NCBI GenBank assembly: GCA_965215025.1
Contig: CBDCCV010000001.1
Coordinates: forward strand, 1,612,001-1,676,000
Origin: CBDCCV01 sp965215025
GTDB lineage: Bacteria > Bacteroidota > Rhodothermia > Rhodothermales > Salinibacteraceae
Length of the DNA stretch: 64,000 bases
Reading direction: 5' to 3'
A program made the position numbers and the translations under genes. Of the stretch, positions 40,671 through 49,787 are shown in pieces. Every line of letters starts with the position of its first letter. The stretch's first letter is position 1. The notes under the pieces were generated by a model. That model made no database searches, was not told the origin of the DNA, and worked only from the letters and a program-made list of their open reading frames with translations.

Positions 40671-43043
40671 ATGTTAAACCGCTCGTCCGGACCGGAGTAC
40701 GCCCTGCATCCGCATGTGGGCAACGGGGCTTCGGCGCCGGCGCCCGCCCCGGCTGAGGCGGAAGACGAGATCTCGCTGCGCGAGGTGCTCGAGGTGCTGC
40801 GCAAGGGGAAGTGGATCGTGCTGGGCTGCTTCGGGGCCGTGATGCTCCTGGTAGCCATCTACACCTTTGTGCAGGCGCCCGCGTACCAGGCCACGAGCCT
40901 GCTCTACGTTAACAAGGAGCAGTCCGCCCCGCAGCTTGGCGAGCTGATGGGCTTAGAGGGCGGGCGCAACGACGTCGCCAACGAGGTCGAGATCCTCAAG
41001 TCGCGCACCATCGCGCGGGGGGTGGCCGGGCGGCTCATGGAGCAGCGCTACGTCCCCGGCACGAACGAGCCGCTGACCGTCCTCCTCAACGAGGACGAGG
41101 CGGAGAACGGCCCGCTCACCGAGGTGGACGTGGCGCAGCGCCTGCGCCATGGCTACGTCCAGGTGCAGCCCGTGAGCCGGGAGACCGACCTCATCAACGT
41201 CACCGCGCGCAGCACGCTCCCGCGCGAGGCCGCCCTCATCGCCGACCTCTACGCCGAGGAGTACGTGCAGTACAACCGCGCGCAGAGCCGCCGCCGCATG
41301 TCCGCCTCGCGCGAGTTTTTGGACGACATGACGGGGCAGTTCCGGCGCCAGCTTCAGATCTCCGAAGACACGCTCACCACCTTCCTCAACGAAGAGCGCG
41401 TAGTGGCGCCCGAAGAGGAGGTCAAGCAACTTCTGGAGCAGGTCAAAGACCTCAGGCAGCGCCAGTACGAGGCGCAGCTTGAGCGCACGGCCGCCCGCAC
41501 GCAGCTGCGCGCCCTGCGCCAGCGCGTGGCCGAGCTGGCCCCGCGCCTGGCCGAGCGCATCGCCTCGGACGCGGACGTGGCCATCGAGGGCCTCAAGCAG
41601 GAGCTGGGCCGGAACGTGGCGGCGCTCGAGGCCAAGTACGCCCGCAACCCCGCCCTGCGCGCCGACCCGGCGCAGGACCCGGAGGCCGCGCGCCTGGAAC
41701 AGGAGATCGCCTCGCTCCAGGGAGAGATCAACGAGCGCGCGGAAAGCCTGGCCGCCGAGGCGCTCCAGAGCAACGGCGTGGGCATGGGCACGAGCGCCAC
41801 CGGCGCTGGCGTTACGCAGGGCGTGCTGGGCCGCTTCGGGGAATTGCAGGAGCAGATCACCCGCTACGAGACGCAGGTGGAGGCGCAGGAGGCCCGCCTG
41901 GAGATCATCCAAGAGAACCTGGCGCAGTACAACGCGCAGCTCGAAGGCATCCCCAACAAGGAGATCGTCCTGAACCGCCTCGAGCGCACGCTCGAGACGC
42001 AGCGCGAGATCTACCTCTCCCTCATCGAGAAGCTGCAGGAGGCGCGCGTGGCCGAGGAGTCCGAGCTGGGCTACGTAAGCATCGTGGACGAGGCCGTCGT
42101 GCCGGAGCAGCCCGTCAGCCCGAAGGTGCCGCTAAACCTGGCGCTCGGCGCCATCCTGGGGCTGGTGCTGGGCGTGGGCGGCGCCTTCGCCAAAAACGCC
42201 TTCGACACGAAGGTGCGCGCGCCTGAGGACCTGCGCAAGCACGGCTACAGCGTCGTCGGCGTGGTGCCCGACATGAGCCGCGCCATCAAGGAGGACTTCG
42301 ACGGGCGCGAGCGCGTCACCGTCGAGGGGCGGACGTACTCGACGCGGCTCGTGGCGCTCCTGAACCCGCTCTCGCCCACGGCCGAGCACTACCGCCGCCT
42401 GCGCACGAACATCCAGTTCTCCCGCCCGGACGGCCGCCTGCAAACGATCATGGTGACCTCTTCCGGCCCCGGCGAGGGGAAGAGCGTCACCTCCATGAAC
42501 CTGGCCTTGACCATGGCGCAGATGGGCCGCAAGACCGCCTACGTCGATGCCGACCTGCGCCGCCCCACCGGGCACAAGATGATGGGCACCGCGCGCGAGC
42601 CGGGCCTCACGGACCTGCTCTTCGAGTCCTACCCCGCCGGGCTGGACCGCTTCGCCTCGGGCGTGGATCACCTCCACGTCATCCCCGCCGGCCGCTCGGT
42701 CCCCAACCCGGCCGAGGTCCTCGGCTCGCAGAAGATGCGCGACTTCCTGGAGCGCCTCGAGGCCGAGTTCGACGTGGTCGTGGTCGATACGCCGCCCGTC
42801 CTGGCCGTGACCGACGCGCTCCTCATCTCCGCGCGCTGCGACGCCACGGTGCTCGTCTCCTCCATGGGCGAGACGCACTGGCAGGCGCTCCAGCGCAGCA
42901 AGGAAGCGCTCGACGAGGCCGGCGCGCACGTGGCCGGCGTCGTCCTCAACCGCTTCGACGCGAAGGCCGCCTACGGCAGCTACGGCTATGGCTACGGGTA
43001 CGGCTACGGCATCTACTACGGCGAAGAAGAAGCCGCCGCGTAG
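40671..43043 (+). CDS. Wzz/BY-kinase polysaccharide co-polymerase (Wzc-like tyrosine autokinase)
   Basis: A 790-residue inner-membrane protein controlling length and export of exopolysaccharide. The N-terminal Wzz domain has its first membrane helix at about residues 44-67 (WIVLGCFGAVMLLVAIYTF). A long periplasmic coiled coil (~150-460) and a second helix (VPLNLALGAILGLVLGVGGA) follow. The cytosolic BY-kinase carries Walker A TSSGPGEGKSVTSMNLALTM, Walker A' KTAYVDADLRRP and Walker B FDVVVVDTPPVLA. The tail is a tyrosine cluster with YGYGYGYGYG and YYGEEE, the expected autophosphorylation site. It is the first gene of the plus-strand EPS locus. A cognate phosphatase is not in the window. Confidence 0.95.
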   Translation: MLNRSSGPEYALHPHVGNGASAPAPAPAEAEDEISLREVLEVLRKGKWIVLGCFGAVMLLVAIYTFVQAPAYQATSLLYVNKEQSAPQLGELMGLEGGRNDVANEVEILKSRTIARGVAGRLMEQRYVPGTNEPLTVLLNEDEAENGPLTEVDVAQRLRHGYVQVQPVSRETDLINVTARSTLPREAALIADLYAEEYVQYNRAQSRRRMSASREFLDDMTGQFRRQLQISEDTLTTFLNEERVVAPEEEVKQLLEQVKDLRQRQYEAQLERTAARTQLRALRQRVAELAPRLAERIASDADVAIEGLKQELGRNVAALEAKYARNPALRADPAQDPEAARLEQEIASLQGEINERAESLAAEALQSNGVGMGTSATGAGVTQGVLGRFGELQEQITRYETQVEAQEARLEIIQENLAQYNAQLEGIPNKEIVLNRLERTLETQREIYLSLIEKLQEARVAEESELGYVSIVDEAVVPEQPVSPKVPLNLALGAILGLVLGVGGAFAKNAFDTKVRAPEDLRKHGYSVVGVVPDMSRAIKEDFDGRERVTVEGRTYSTRLVALLNPLSPTAEHYRRLRTNIQFSRPDGRLQTIMVTSSGPGEGKSVTSMNLALTMAQMGRKTAYVDADLRRPTGHKMMGTAREPGLTDLLFESYPAGLDRFASGVDHLHVIPAGRSVPNPAEVLGSQKMRDFLERLEAEFDVVVVDTPPVLAVTDALLISARCDATVLVSSMGETHWQALQRSKEALDEAGAHVAGVVLNRFDAKAAYGSYGYGYGYGYGIYYGEEEAAA

Positions 43044-43365
43044 CTCCCCCGGCACCGCTTGGTGATGTGACGAACGACGGTCGGCAGCTTGCCCCGGCTC
43101 CGGGGAACGACAGCCGCCGACGCCGGCGCCTTTCCGCTCGCGGCCAGCGGGGGCGCTTGCAGATTGCGTTTCTTCCTTGGACAGGAAGAGGGTTTTTCTG
43201 ATCTACCGAAGCCTCATCCGTCCACGTCTCTAAATTTGCCAACGCAAGCGTCTACGTTTTTGCGCAGCTGCGCTTAGCCGGTGATCCACCGGCGGGGCGG
43301 ATCGTCCCTGGCGCCGCCGCGCCGCCACTCTTCCTCTGTTTTTCTCTAACGCAACGAACCGTTTG
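43044..43365. other. Intergenic region after the tyrosine-kinase gene
   Basis: No gene is supported in this ~320-bp gap. A short CCCGG-GCTC-type palindrome (GCCCCGGCTCCGGGG) lies near 43091-43105. The stretch around 43180-43265 is relatively T-rich and could carry a promoter for the SLBB gene, but no convincing consensus is visible. Confidence 0.35.
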
Positions 43366-43902
43366 ATGCGAACACGCCTTCCACTGCTTGGCGCGCTATT
43401 ATTGGCGGCGTTGCTCGCCGCCGCCTCCGTGCCCGAGGCTGCCCGCGCGCAAATCGACGAGCTGGACCGCTCGCGTTACAACCGCGCTGCCTACTACAAC
43501 TACGCCGAGCCGGCCGACGTGACGATCCTGGTCAACGCCTGGGGCGCCGTGCGCTACCCCGGCCTCTACGAGCTGCCGCAGGGCACCTCCATGAGCACGC
43601 TCTTCTCCCTGGCGGGTGGGCCGGCCACCGGCGCGCAGGAGCGCCGCGAGCGCCGCACGCTCACCATCCGCCTGGCGCGCGCGCAGTCCGGTGGCGCTGA
43701 GCGCGCCGTCATCTTCGAGGCCGAGATGGAGGACGCCGTGTACGCCTTCGAGAGCGACCTCACGCTCCAGGACGGCGACGTGCTCACCGCCGAGGTGTAC
43801 GCGCGCCCACGCTTCACCTGGCGCGACGCCCTCCCCGTCGTCAGCGCGGCGGCCTCGGTGGCCTCTACCGTCCTCATCATCCAGAACGTGCTTTCTGATT
43901 AG
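43366..43902 (+). CDS. SLBB-domain exported protein of the polysaccharide locus
   Basis: A 178-residue protein with signal peptide (LLGALLLAALLAAASVPEAA, cleavage near ARAQI). The SLBB-type beta-grasp core is recognisable: VTILVNAWGAVRYPGLYELP, TSMSTLFSLAGGPATGAQER, and the final LTLQDGDVLTAEVYARPRFT. The C-terminus has a hydrophobic helix (VVSAAASVASTVLIIQNVL). Full-length Wza-type export proteins also have a PES domain. This one has only the single SLBB unit, so it may be an accessory of the export channel. It follows the BY-kinase gene on the same strand. Confidence 0.8.
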   Translation: MRTRLPLLGALLLAALLAAASVPEAARAQIDELDRSRYNRAAYYNYAEPADVTILVNAWGAVRYPGLYELPQGTSMSTLFSLAGGPATGAQERRERRTLTIRLARAQSGGAERAVIFEAEMEDAVYAFESDLTLQDGDVLTAEVYARPRFTWRDALPVVSAAASVASTVLIIQNVLSD

Positions 43903-44152
43903 GCTCGCCCGTGCCTCCTGAGGTGAGCGATAAGCCAACGGCCATCGCCGCCGGAGGATGAGCCGCGACGCGCCCAAGCGCCGGCGCCACGAGCCGCCCG
44001 GCACCGATCTTGAAGCTCTGTACCGATAGGCCAAGCACGCGCGCACGGCAGCGCGCACGTCCTCCGCATCCGGCCACCGCGCGGGCAGCGCGAAAGCCGC
44101 ACGCTTTTTGCCCCCTTCATCCTAAACCTCCACCAAGCATTTTTCTGAGCGC

Positions 44153-45541
44153 ATGAACCTGGCAATTATTGGAACAGGCTACGTGGGCCTCGTCTCCGGC
44201 ACCTGCTTTGCCGAGATGGGCAACCGAGTCACCTGCGTGGACATTGACGAGAGCAAGGTCGAGATGCTCCGCGCGGGCGAGATGCCCATCTTCGAGCCGG
44301 ACCTGGAGCGCTACTTCGGGCGCAACCGCCGCGAAGGCCGCCTCCACTTCACCACGGATCTCGAAGAGGCCGTCGCCGAGGCGGAGATCGTCTTCCTGGC
44401 CCTGCCCACGCCGCCCGGCGAGGACGGCTCGGCCGACCTCTCCTACGTGCTCCGCTCCGCCGCCGACCTCGCCGAGATTTTTTCCGAAGAGGAAAGCGGC
44501 TACCGCATCGTCGTCAACAAAAGCACCGTCCCGGTAGGCACGGCCGACCGCGTGCAGCAGGTCTTCACTGAGGCGGGCCTCCCGGCCGGCGAGCGCGTGG
44601 ACGTCGTCTCCAACCCCGAGTTCCTGCGTGAGGGCGTGGCCGTGGCCGACTTCATGAAGCCCGAGCGCGTCGTGATCGGCACTGGGAGCGAGAAGGCGGC
44701 CACGATCATGGAGCGGCTCTACGAGCCGTTCGTCCGGCAGGGCAACCCCATCTTGGTGGTGGACCCGCGTTCTTCCGAGATGATCAAGTACGCGGCCAAC
44801 TCGTTCTTGGCGACGAAGATCTCCTTTATGAACGAGGTGGCCAACCTGTGCGACCGCGTGGGCGCCAACGTGGACAAGGTGCGCATGGGCATCGGCCACG
44901 ACAGCCGCATCGGGCGGCAGTTCCTCTATGCCGGCATCGGCTTTGGCGGCTCGTGCTTCCCGAAAGACGTGCAGGCGCTCGCCCGCACGGCCGATCAGAA
45001 CGGGTACGACTTCCAGATCCTCAAGTCCGTCCTCCGGGTGAACGACCGGCAGCGCGAGCTGCTCATGGGCCGGCTCAAAGAGCGCTTCGAGGGCGATCTC
45101 TCCGAAAAGAAAGTGGCCGTGTGGGGGCTGGCCTTTAAGCCCAACACGGACGACGTGCGCGAGGCGCCGGCGCACGTCATCATTCGCGGCCTCCTCGAAG
45201 CCGGGGCCGAGGTCGTGGCCTTTGACCCGGAGGCGATGGAGACCACGCGCGCCGTCTTCGGTGACCGAATCGCGTACGCTAAGGGCATGTACGACGCCCT
45301 CGACGGCGCCGACGTGCTGACCATCTGCACGGAGTGGCACGAGTTCCGCCGGCCCAACTTCGAGGAGATGCAGGCGCGCCTGGAGGCACCGCTCGTCTTC
45401 GACGGGCGCAACCTCTACGACCCCGAGCGCATGGCCGAGATGGGGTTCGAGTACCACTCCATCGGCCGCCCGCACCACGCGCCCGAGCGCGACCCGGACG
45501 CCGTAAAGGCCTCGCTTGTGGAGAACGGCATGGCGGCGTAG
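44153..45541 (+). CDS. ugd: UDP-glucose 6-dehydrogenase
   Basis: NAD-dependent oxidation of UDP-glucose to UDP-glucuronate. The 462-residue protein has the Rossmann start NLAIIGTGYVGLVSGTCFAE, a KSTVPVGTADRV segment, VSNPEFLREGVAVADF, and the catalytic cysteine in IGFGGSCFPKDVQALARTAD. The C-terminal UDP-binding domain includes VAVWGLAFKPNTDDVREAPA. It is followed 58 bp later by UDP-xylose synthase, which uses its product directly. Confidence 0.96.
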   Translation: MNLAIIGTGYVGLVSGTCFAEMGNRVTCVDIDESKVEMLRAGEMPIFEPDLERYFGRNRREGRLHFTTDLEEAVAEAEIVFLALPTPPGEDGSADLSYVLRSAADLAEIFSEEESGYRIVVNKSTVPVGTADRVQQVFTEAGLPAGERVDVVSNPEFLREGVAVADFMKPERVVIGTGSEKAATIMERLYEPFVRQGNPILVVDPRSSEMIKYAANSFLATKISFMNEVANLCDRVGANVDKVRMGIGHDSRIGRQFLYAGIGFGGSCFPKDVQALARTADQNGYDFQILKSVLRVNDRQRELLMGRLKERFEGDLSEKKVAVWGLAFKPNTDDVREAPAHVIIRGLLEAGAEVVAFDPEAMETTRAVFGDRIAYAKGMYDALDGADVLTICTEWHEFRRPNFEEMQARLEAPLVFDGRNLYDPERMAEMGFEYHSIGRPHHAPERDPDAVKASLVENGMAA

Positions 45542-45599
45542 AGATGCCGCCCGGCGCGCGGCCCGTCTTCTTCACCGGAAAAGAAAAAGCACCCTTCCG

Positions 45600-46565
45600 A
45601 TGCCCAGAACCCTCATCACCGGCGGCGCGGGCTTCCTCGGCTCGCACCTGTGCGAGCGCTTCCTGGCCGAGGGCCACGAGGTCGTCTGCATGGACAACCT
45701 CATCACCGGGCGGATGGACAACGTCGCTCACCTGGTGGGGAACGACCGCTTCCACTTCGTCAAGCACGACGTGACGAACTACGTCTACGTCGGCGGGCCG
45801 CTGGACTACGTCTTGCACTTCGCCTCGCCCGCCTCCCCGGCCGACTACCTCCGCCTGCCGATCCAGACCTTGAAGGTGGGCGCGCTGGGCACGCACAAGA
45901 CGCTCGGCCTGGCCAAAGAGAAGGGCGCGCGCTTCCTCCTGGCCTCGACCTCGGAGGTGTACGGCGACCCGCTCTTGCACCCGCAGAGCGAGGACTACTG
46001 GGGCAACGTCAACCCGGTGGGCCTGCGCGGCGTCTACGACGAGGCCAAGCGCTTTGCCGAGGCCATGACGATGGCCTACCAGCGCTACCACGGCCTCGAG
46101 ACGCGCATCGTGCGCATCTTCAACACGTACGGCCCGCGGATGCGCCTGGACGACGGCCGCGCCCTCCCCACGTTCATGCGGCAAGCCCTGCAAGGCCAGC
46201 CGATTACCGTCTACGGCGACGGCTCGCAGACGCGCTCGTTCTGCTACGTGGACGACCTCGTAGAAGGCCTCTTCCGCCTTTTGATGTCGGACGAGAACGA
46301 GCCGGTCAACATTGGCGGCTCGAACGAGATCTCGATCCTCGACTTCGCCAAAGAGGTGATCGAGCTGACCGAGTCCGAGAGCGAGATCGTCTACGAACCG
46401 CTCCCGGAGGACGACCCGAAGGTGCGCCAGCCCGACACGACCAAGGCGCGCGAGACGCTCGGCTGGGAGCAGACCATCGGCCGGCGCGAGGGCCTTCGGC
46501 GCACGCTCGACTACGCGCGCAAGCAGCTCAAGGTCTACGAAAAGCGCCAAACCGCCGAGGCGTGA
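45600..46565 (+). CDS. uxs: UDP-glucuronate decarboxylase (UDP-xylose synthase)
   Basis: Short-chain dehydrogenase-type enzyme converting UDP-glucuronate to UDP-xylose. The 321-residue chain starts TLITGGAGFLGSHLCERFLA (GxxGxxG). Signature elements include MDNLITGRMDNVAHL, LDYVLHFASPASPADYL, the catalytic YDEAKRFAEA (YxxxK), and YGPRMRLDDGRALPTFMRQA, all typical of UXS. I chose the ATG at 45600, ahead of the dinucleotide-binding strand. With ugd it provides glucuronate and xylose donors. Confidence 0.94.
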   Translation: MPRTLITGGAGFLGSHLCERFLAEGHEVVCMDNLITGRMDNVAHLVGNDRFHFVKHDVTNYVYVGGPLDYVLHFASPASPADYLRLPIQTLKVGALGTHKTLGLAKEKGARFLLASTSEVYGDPLLHPQSEDYWGNVNPVGLRGVYDEAKRFAEAMTMAYQRYHGLETRIVRIFNTYGPRMRLDDGRALPTFMRQALQGQPITVYGDGSQTRSFCYVDDLVEGLFRLLMSDENEPVNIGGSNEISILDFAKEVIELTESESEIVYEPLPEDDPKVRQPDTTKARETLGWEQTIGRREGLRRTLDYARKQLKVYEKRQTAEA

Positions 46566-46671
46566 TTCTTGCGTTGCCACAACGGCAGCAGAACAACGGC
46601 CGGCGCCTTTCGCCCAAGCCGTCGTCGGGCGTCTCTCCTAACCTCTTAAAGAACAGCAGCGTCCCAAAAAA

Positions 46672-47580
46672 ATGGCATCTCGACCCTCCCGCACGCACCT
46701 CGACCGCCTTGAAGCCGAGGGCATCTACGTCATGCGCGAGACGGCGGCGCAGTTCGAGCGGCCCGTCCTCATGTTCTCGGGCGGCAAGGACTCGATCACG
46801 ATGGTGCGCCTGGCGCAGAAGGCGTTCTACCCCGGCAAGATCCCCTTCCCGCTCCTGCACGTGGACACGGGGCACAACTTCCCCGAGACCATCGAATTCC
46901 GCGACCGCCTCGCCGAAGAGCTGGACGCGCGCCTGATCGTGCGCACGGTGCAGGACTCCATCGACCGGGGCCGCGCCGTCGAGGAGGAGGGGCCGAACCC
47001 GAGCCGCAACAAGCTCCAGATCGTCACCTTAAAGGACGCGATCCAGGAGTTCGACTTCGACGCTTTACTCGGCGGCGCGCGGCGCGACGAGGAGAAGGCG
47101 CGCGCGAAGGAGCGCTTCTTCAGCCACCGCGACCGCTTCAGCCAGTGGGACCCGAAGAACCAGCGGCCTGAGCTGTGGAACGTCTATAACGGGCGCAAAG
47201 GCGTGGGCGAGCACTTCCGCGTCTTCCCCATCTCGAACTGGACAGAGCTGGACGTGTGGCAGTACATCGCCCGCGAGGGGATCGAGATCCCGAACCTCTA
47301 CCTCTCGCACCGGCGCGACGTGGTCGAGCGCGACGGCTCGCTCCTGGCCAAGAGCGACCTCCTCACGCTCATGGACGGCGAGTACTACGCCGAGAAGACT
47401 GTCCGCTTCCGCACCATCGGCGACATGACGTGCACGGGCGCGGTGGAGTCGCCCGCCGCCACCATCGAGGACGTGATCGAGGAGGTCTCCTCGGCGCGCG
47501 TCACGGAGCGCGGCGGCCGCACCGACGACCAGCGCTCCGAAGCGGCCATGGAGGAGCGCAAGCGCGAGGGGTATTTTTAG
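46672..47580 (+). CDS. cysD: Sulfate adenylyltransferase subunit 2
   Basis: The small subunit of ATP sulfurylase, making adenosine 5'-phosphosulfate with CysN. The 302-residue protein has the PP-loop VLMFSGGKDSITMVRLAQKA, HVDTGHNFPETIEFRD, RREWDEEKARAKE-like GGARRDEEKARAKERFFSHR, and the QWDPKNQRPELWN motif. It ends in a basic/acidic tail (EERKREGYF) usual for the family. It is followed by the cysN-cysC fusion. No PAPS reductase (cysH) or sulfite reductase is in the window, so the product may be used for sulfation. Confidence 0.96.
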   Translation: MASRPSRTHLDRLEAEGIYVMRETAAQFERPVLMFSGGKDSITMVRLAQKAFYPGKIPFPLLHVDTGHNFPETIEFRDRLAEELDARLIVRTVQDSIDRGRAVEEEGPNPSRNKLQIVTLKDAIQEFDFDALLGGARRDEEKARAKERFFSHRDRFSQWDPKNQRPELWNVYNGRKGVGEHFRVFPISNWTELDVWQYIAREGIEIPNLYLSHRRDVVERDGSLLAKSDLLTLMDGEYYAEKTVRFRTIGDMTCTGAVESPAATIEDVIEEVSSARVTERGGRTDDQRSEAAMEERKREGYF

Positions 47581-47633
47581 GAGTGGAGGAGCGGAAGGAT
47601 GGGAGATTCGTCCTTTCATCCGCTCATCCATTC
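47581..47633. repeat. Imperfect inverted repeat between cysD and cysNC
   Basis: GAGTGGAGGAGCGGAAGGA (from 47581) pairs with TCCTTTCATCCGCTCATCC and following bases (47611-47633), with a small bulge. On the plus strand it is followed by CTCTTTT. It could reduce read-through or attenuate transcription into cysNC, or be another dispersed palindrome. The cysNC start at 47689 lies just beyond it. Confidence 0.5.
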
Positions 47634-47688
47634 CTCTTTTCGGCAGAACACAACACGGTTTAATAAAACTGCGGCACCAACAAACCTC

Positions 47689-49578
47689 ATGGACCTCCTC
47701 CGCTTCACCACCGCCGGCAGCGTAGACGACGGCAAATCCACGCTCATCGGCCGCTTGCTCTACGACTCGAAATCCATCTTTGAAGACCAGCTCGAGGCCG
47801 TCGAGCGCGCGAGCGAGCAGCGCGGCAAGGAAGACGTCGAACTCGCGCTCCTGACCGACGGCCTGCGCGCCGAGCGCGAGCAGGGCATCACCATCGACGT
47901 GGCCTACCGCTACTTCGCCACGCCCAAGCGCAAGTTCATCATCGCCGATACGCCGGGGCACGTGCAGTACACGCGCAACATGGTCACGGGCGCCTCGACA
48001 GCCGAGCTTACCGTGGTGCTCATCGACGCGCGCAAGGGCGTCTTGCAGCAGTCGAAGCGGCACGGCTTCATCGCCTCGCTGCTCCAAATCCCGCACATGA
48101 TCGTGGGCGTCAACAAGATGGACCTCGTGGACTACGACGAGGACATCTACCGCGAGATCGTGCGCGAGTACCGCGCCTTTGCCGAGAAGCTCGACGTGGA
48201 CAACCTCATCTTCATCCCCATCTCGGCGCTCCACGGCGACAACGTGGTCGAGAAGTCGGAGAACACGCCCTGGTACGAGGGCGCCACGCTGCTGCACTAC
48301 CTCGAAACGGTGAAGTCGAGCGCCGACCGCAACGTGGTGGACTTCCGCTTCCCCGTGCAGCACGTTTTGCGCCCGCACCAGGACTTCCGCGGGTACGCCG
48401 GGCAGGTGGCCTCGGGCACGATCCGCCCCGGCGAGGAGGTCACCGTCCTGCCCACGGGCAAGACCACGCGCCTCTCCTCGATTGTGACGATTGACGGCGA
48501 GCAGGATGAGGCGCGCCCCGGCGAGTCGGTCGTGCTCTCCCTGGACGACGAGCTGGACGTGAGCCGCGGCTCGATGATCGTCAGAAGCCGCAACCGCCCG
48601 GACGTCTCCACGCAGATCGACGCGGACTTGTGCTGGATGAGCGAGACGCCCATGCAGCCGGACAAGACCTACCTCGTGCAGCACACCACGCGGCGCGTGC
48701 AGGCGTACATCTCCAAGATCGTCTACCGCATCGACATCGACACGCTCCACCGCGAGGAGGCCGACGCCTTTGCCCTCAACGAGATCGGGCGCGTGGAGAT
48801 CACCACGGCCGACCCGCTTTTTTTCGACCCGTACAAGATCAACCGGCACACGGGCGGCTTCATCGTCATCGACCCGGACACGAACAATACCGTGGGCGCT
48901 GGCATGATCCGCGGCGTGGCCAAGGACGTGGCGCCCGTAGGCCAGGAGGCGGGCGACGCCGAGGAGCGCACCATTTCGCCTAACGTCGTGTGGGAAGGCT
49001 TGAGCATCCCGCGCAAGAAGCGCGAAGCGCAGAACGGCCATCAGGCCGCCGTCGTCTGGCTCACGGGCCTCTCCGGCTCGGGCAAGTCCACCATCGCGCG
49101 CGCGGCGGAGCTGCGCCTCTTCGAGCGCGGCGTCCAGACGATGCACCTCGACGGTGACCTCATGCGCCACGGCCTCTCGGGCGATTTGGGCTTCTCGCCG
49201 CGCGACCGCAAGGAGAACATCCGCCGCATCGGCGAGGTGGCGCGGCTCTTCTTCGAGCAGGGGAGCGTGGTCTTGTGCACGTTCGTCTCGCCTTACCGCG
49301 AGGACCGCGACCGCGTGCGCGACCTGCTGCCCGAGGGCCGCTTCCTCGAAGTCCACGTCGAGGCCGACGTCGAGACGTGCAAAAAGCGCGACCCGAAGGG
49401 GCTTTACGAAAAAGCCGAGCAAGGGATCATCGCCAACTTCACGGGCGTCTCGGCGCCGTACGAAGCGCCCGCCGACGCCGACCTCACCGTCCGCACCGCC
49501 GAGGAGACGGTCGAGGAAAGCGTAGATGCGCTCATCGCTCTGCTCAAGCGGCGCGGCCTGCTCGGCGACAAGGCGTGA
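47689..49578 (+). CDS. cysNC: Bifunctional sulfate adenylyltransferase subunit 1 / adenylylsulfate kinase
   Basis: A 629-residue fusion. The N-terminal CysN GTPase couples GTP hydrolysis to APS synthesis: G1 AGSVDDGKSTLIGRLLYDSK, G3 IADTPGHVQYTRNM, and GVNKMDLVDYDED. The C-terminal CysC kinase phosphorylates APS to PAPS: P-loop WLTGLSGSGKSTIARAAEL, HLDGDLMRHGLSGDLGFSPR and VLCTFVSPYREDRDRVRDL. I chose the ATG at 47689 because the longer reading adds ~30 residues from the inverted repeat. With cysD it makes PAPS, the sulfate donor for polysaccharide sulfation. Confidence 0.96.
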   Translation: MDLLRFTTAGSVDDGKSTLIGRLLYDSKSIFEDQLEAVERASEQRGKEDVELALLTDGLRAEREQGITIDVAYRYFATPKRKFIIADTPGHVQYTRNMVTGASTAELTVVLIDARKGVLQQSKRHGFIASLLQIPHMIVGVNKMDLVDYDEDIYREIVREYRAFAEKLDVDNLIFIPISALHGDNVVEKSENTPWYEGATLLHYLETVKSSADRNVVDFRFPVQHVLRPHQDFRGYAGQVASGTIRPGEEVTVLPTGKTTRLSSIVTIDGEQDEARPGESVVLSLDDELDVSRGSMIVRSRNRPDVSTQIDADLCWMSETPMQPDKTYLVQHTTRRVQAYISKIVYRIDIDTLHREEADAFALNEIGRVEITTADPLFFDPYKINRHTGGFIVIDPDTNNTVGAGMIRGVAKDVAPVGQEAGDAEERTISPNVVWEGLSIPRKKREAQNGHQAAVVWLTGLSGSGKSTIARAAELRLFERGVQTMHLDGDLMRHGLSGDLGFSPRDRKENIRRIGEVARLFFEQGSVVLCTFVSPYREDRDRVRDLLPEGRFLEVHVEADVETCKKRDPKGLYEKAEQGIIANFTGVSAPYEAPADADLTVRTAEETVEESVDALIALLKRRGLLGDKA

Positions 49579-49787
49579 CGGCGAGGGCGGCCGACGCCGA
49601 AGGGTTTGCTGGGTGAGACGAAAAAGACTTCCTCCCTGGACAGAGCCTGCCCAGAAGGGGAATCCCAGTGGCAAAGCGTCTCCGTTTGCGAAACCGTCTT
49701 CCGAGGCTTGCAGAAGCCGTTTGAACCGCTCGCTTCCCCGTCGGTGATTTCCTCGTTGTGCGCTTCCGCTACCTTCCTGCTGGGCCG

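Noticed and set aside
43044..43365. A tRNA or small RNA gene in the gap after the BY-kinase gene
   Set aside because: No cloverleaf or CCA end could be traced, and only a short palindrome is visible.
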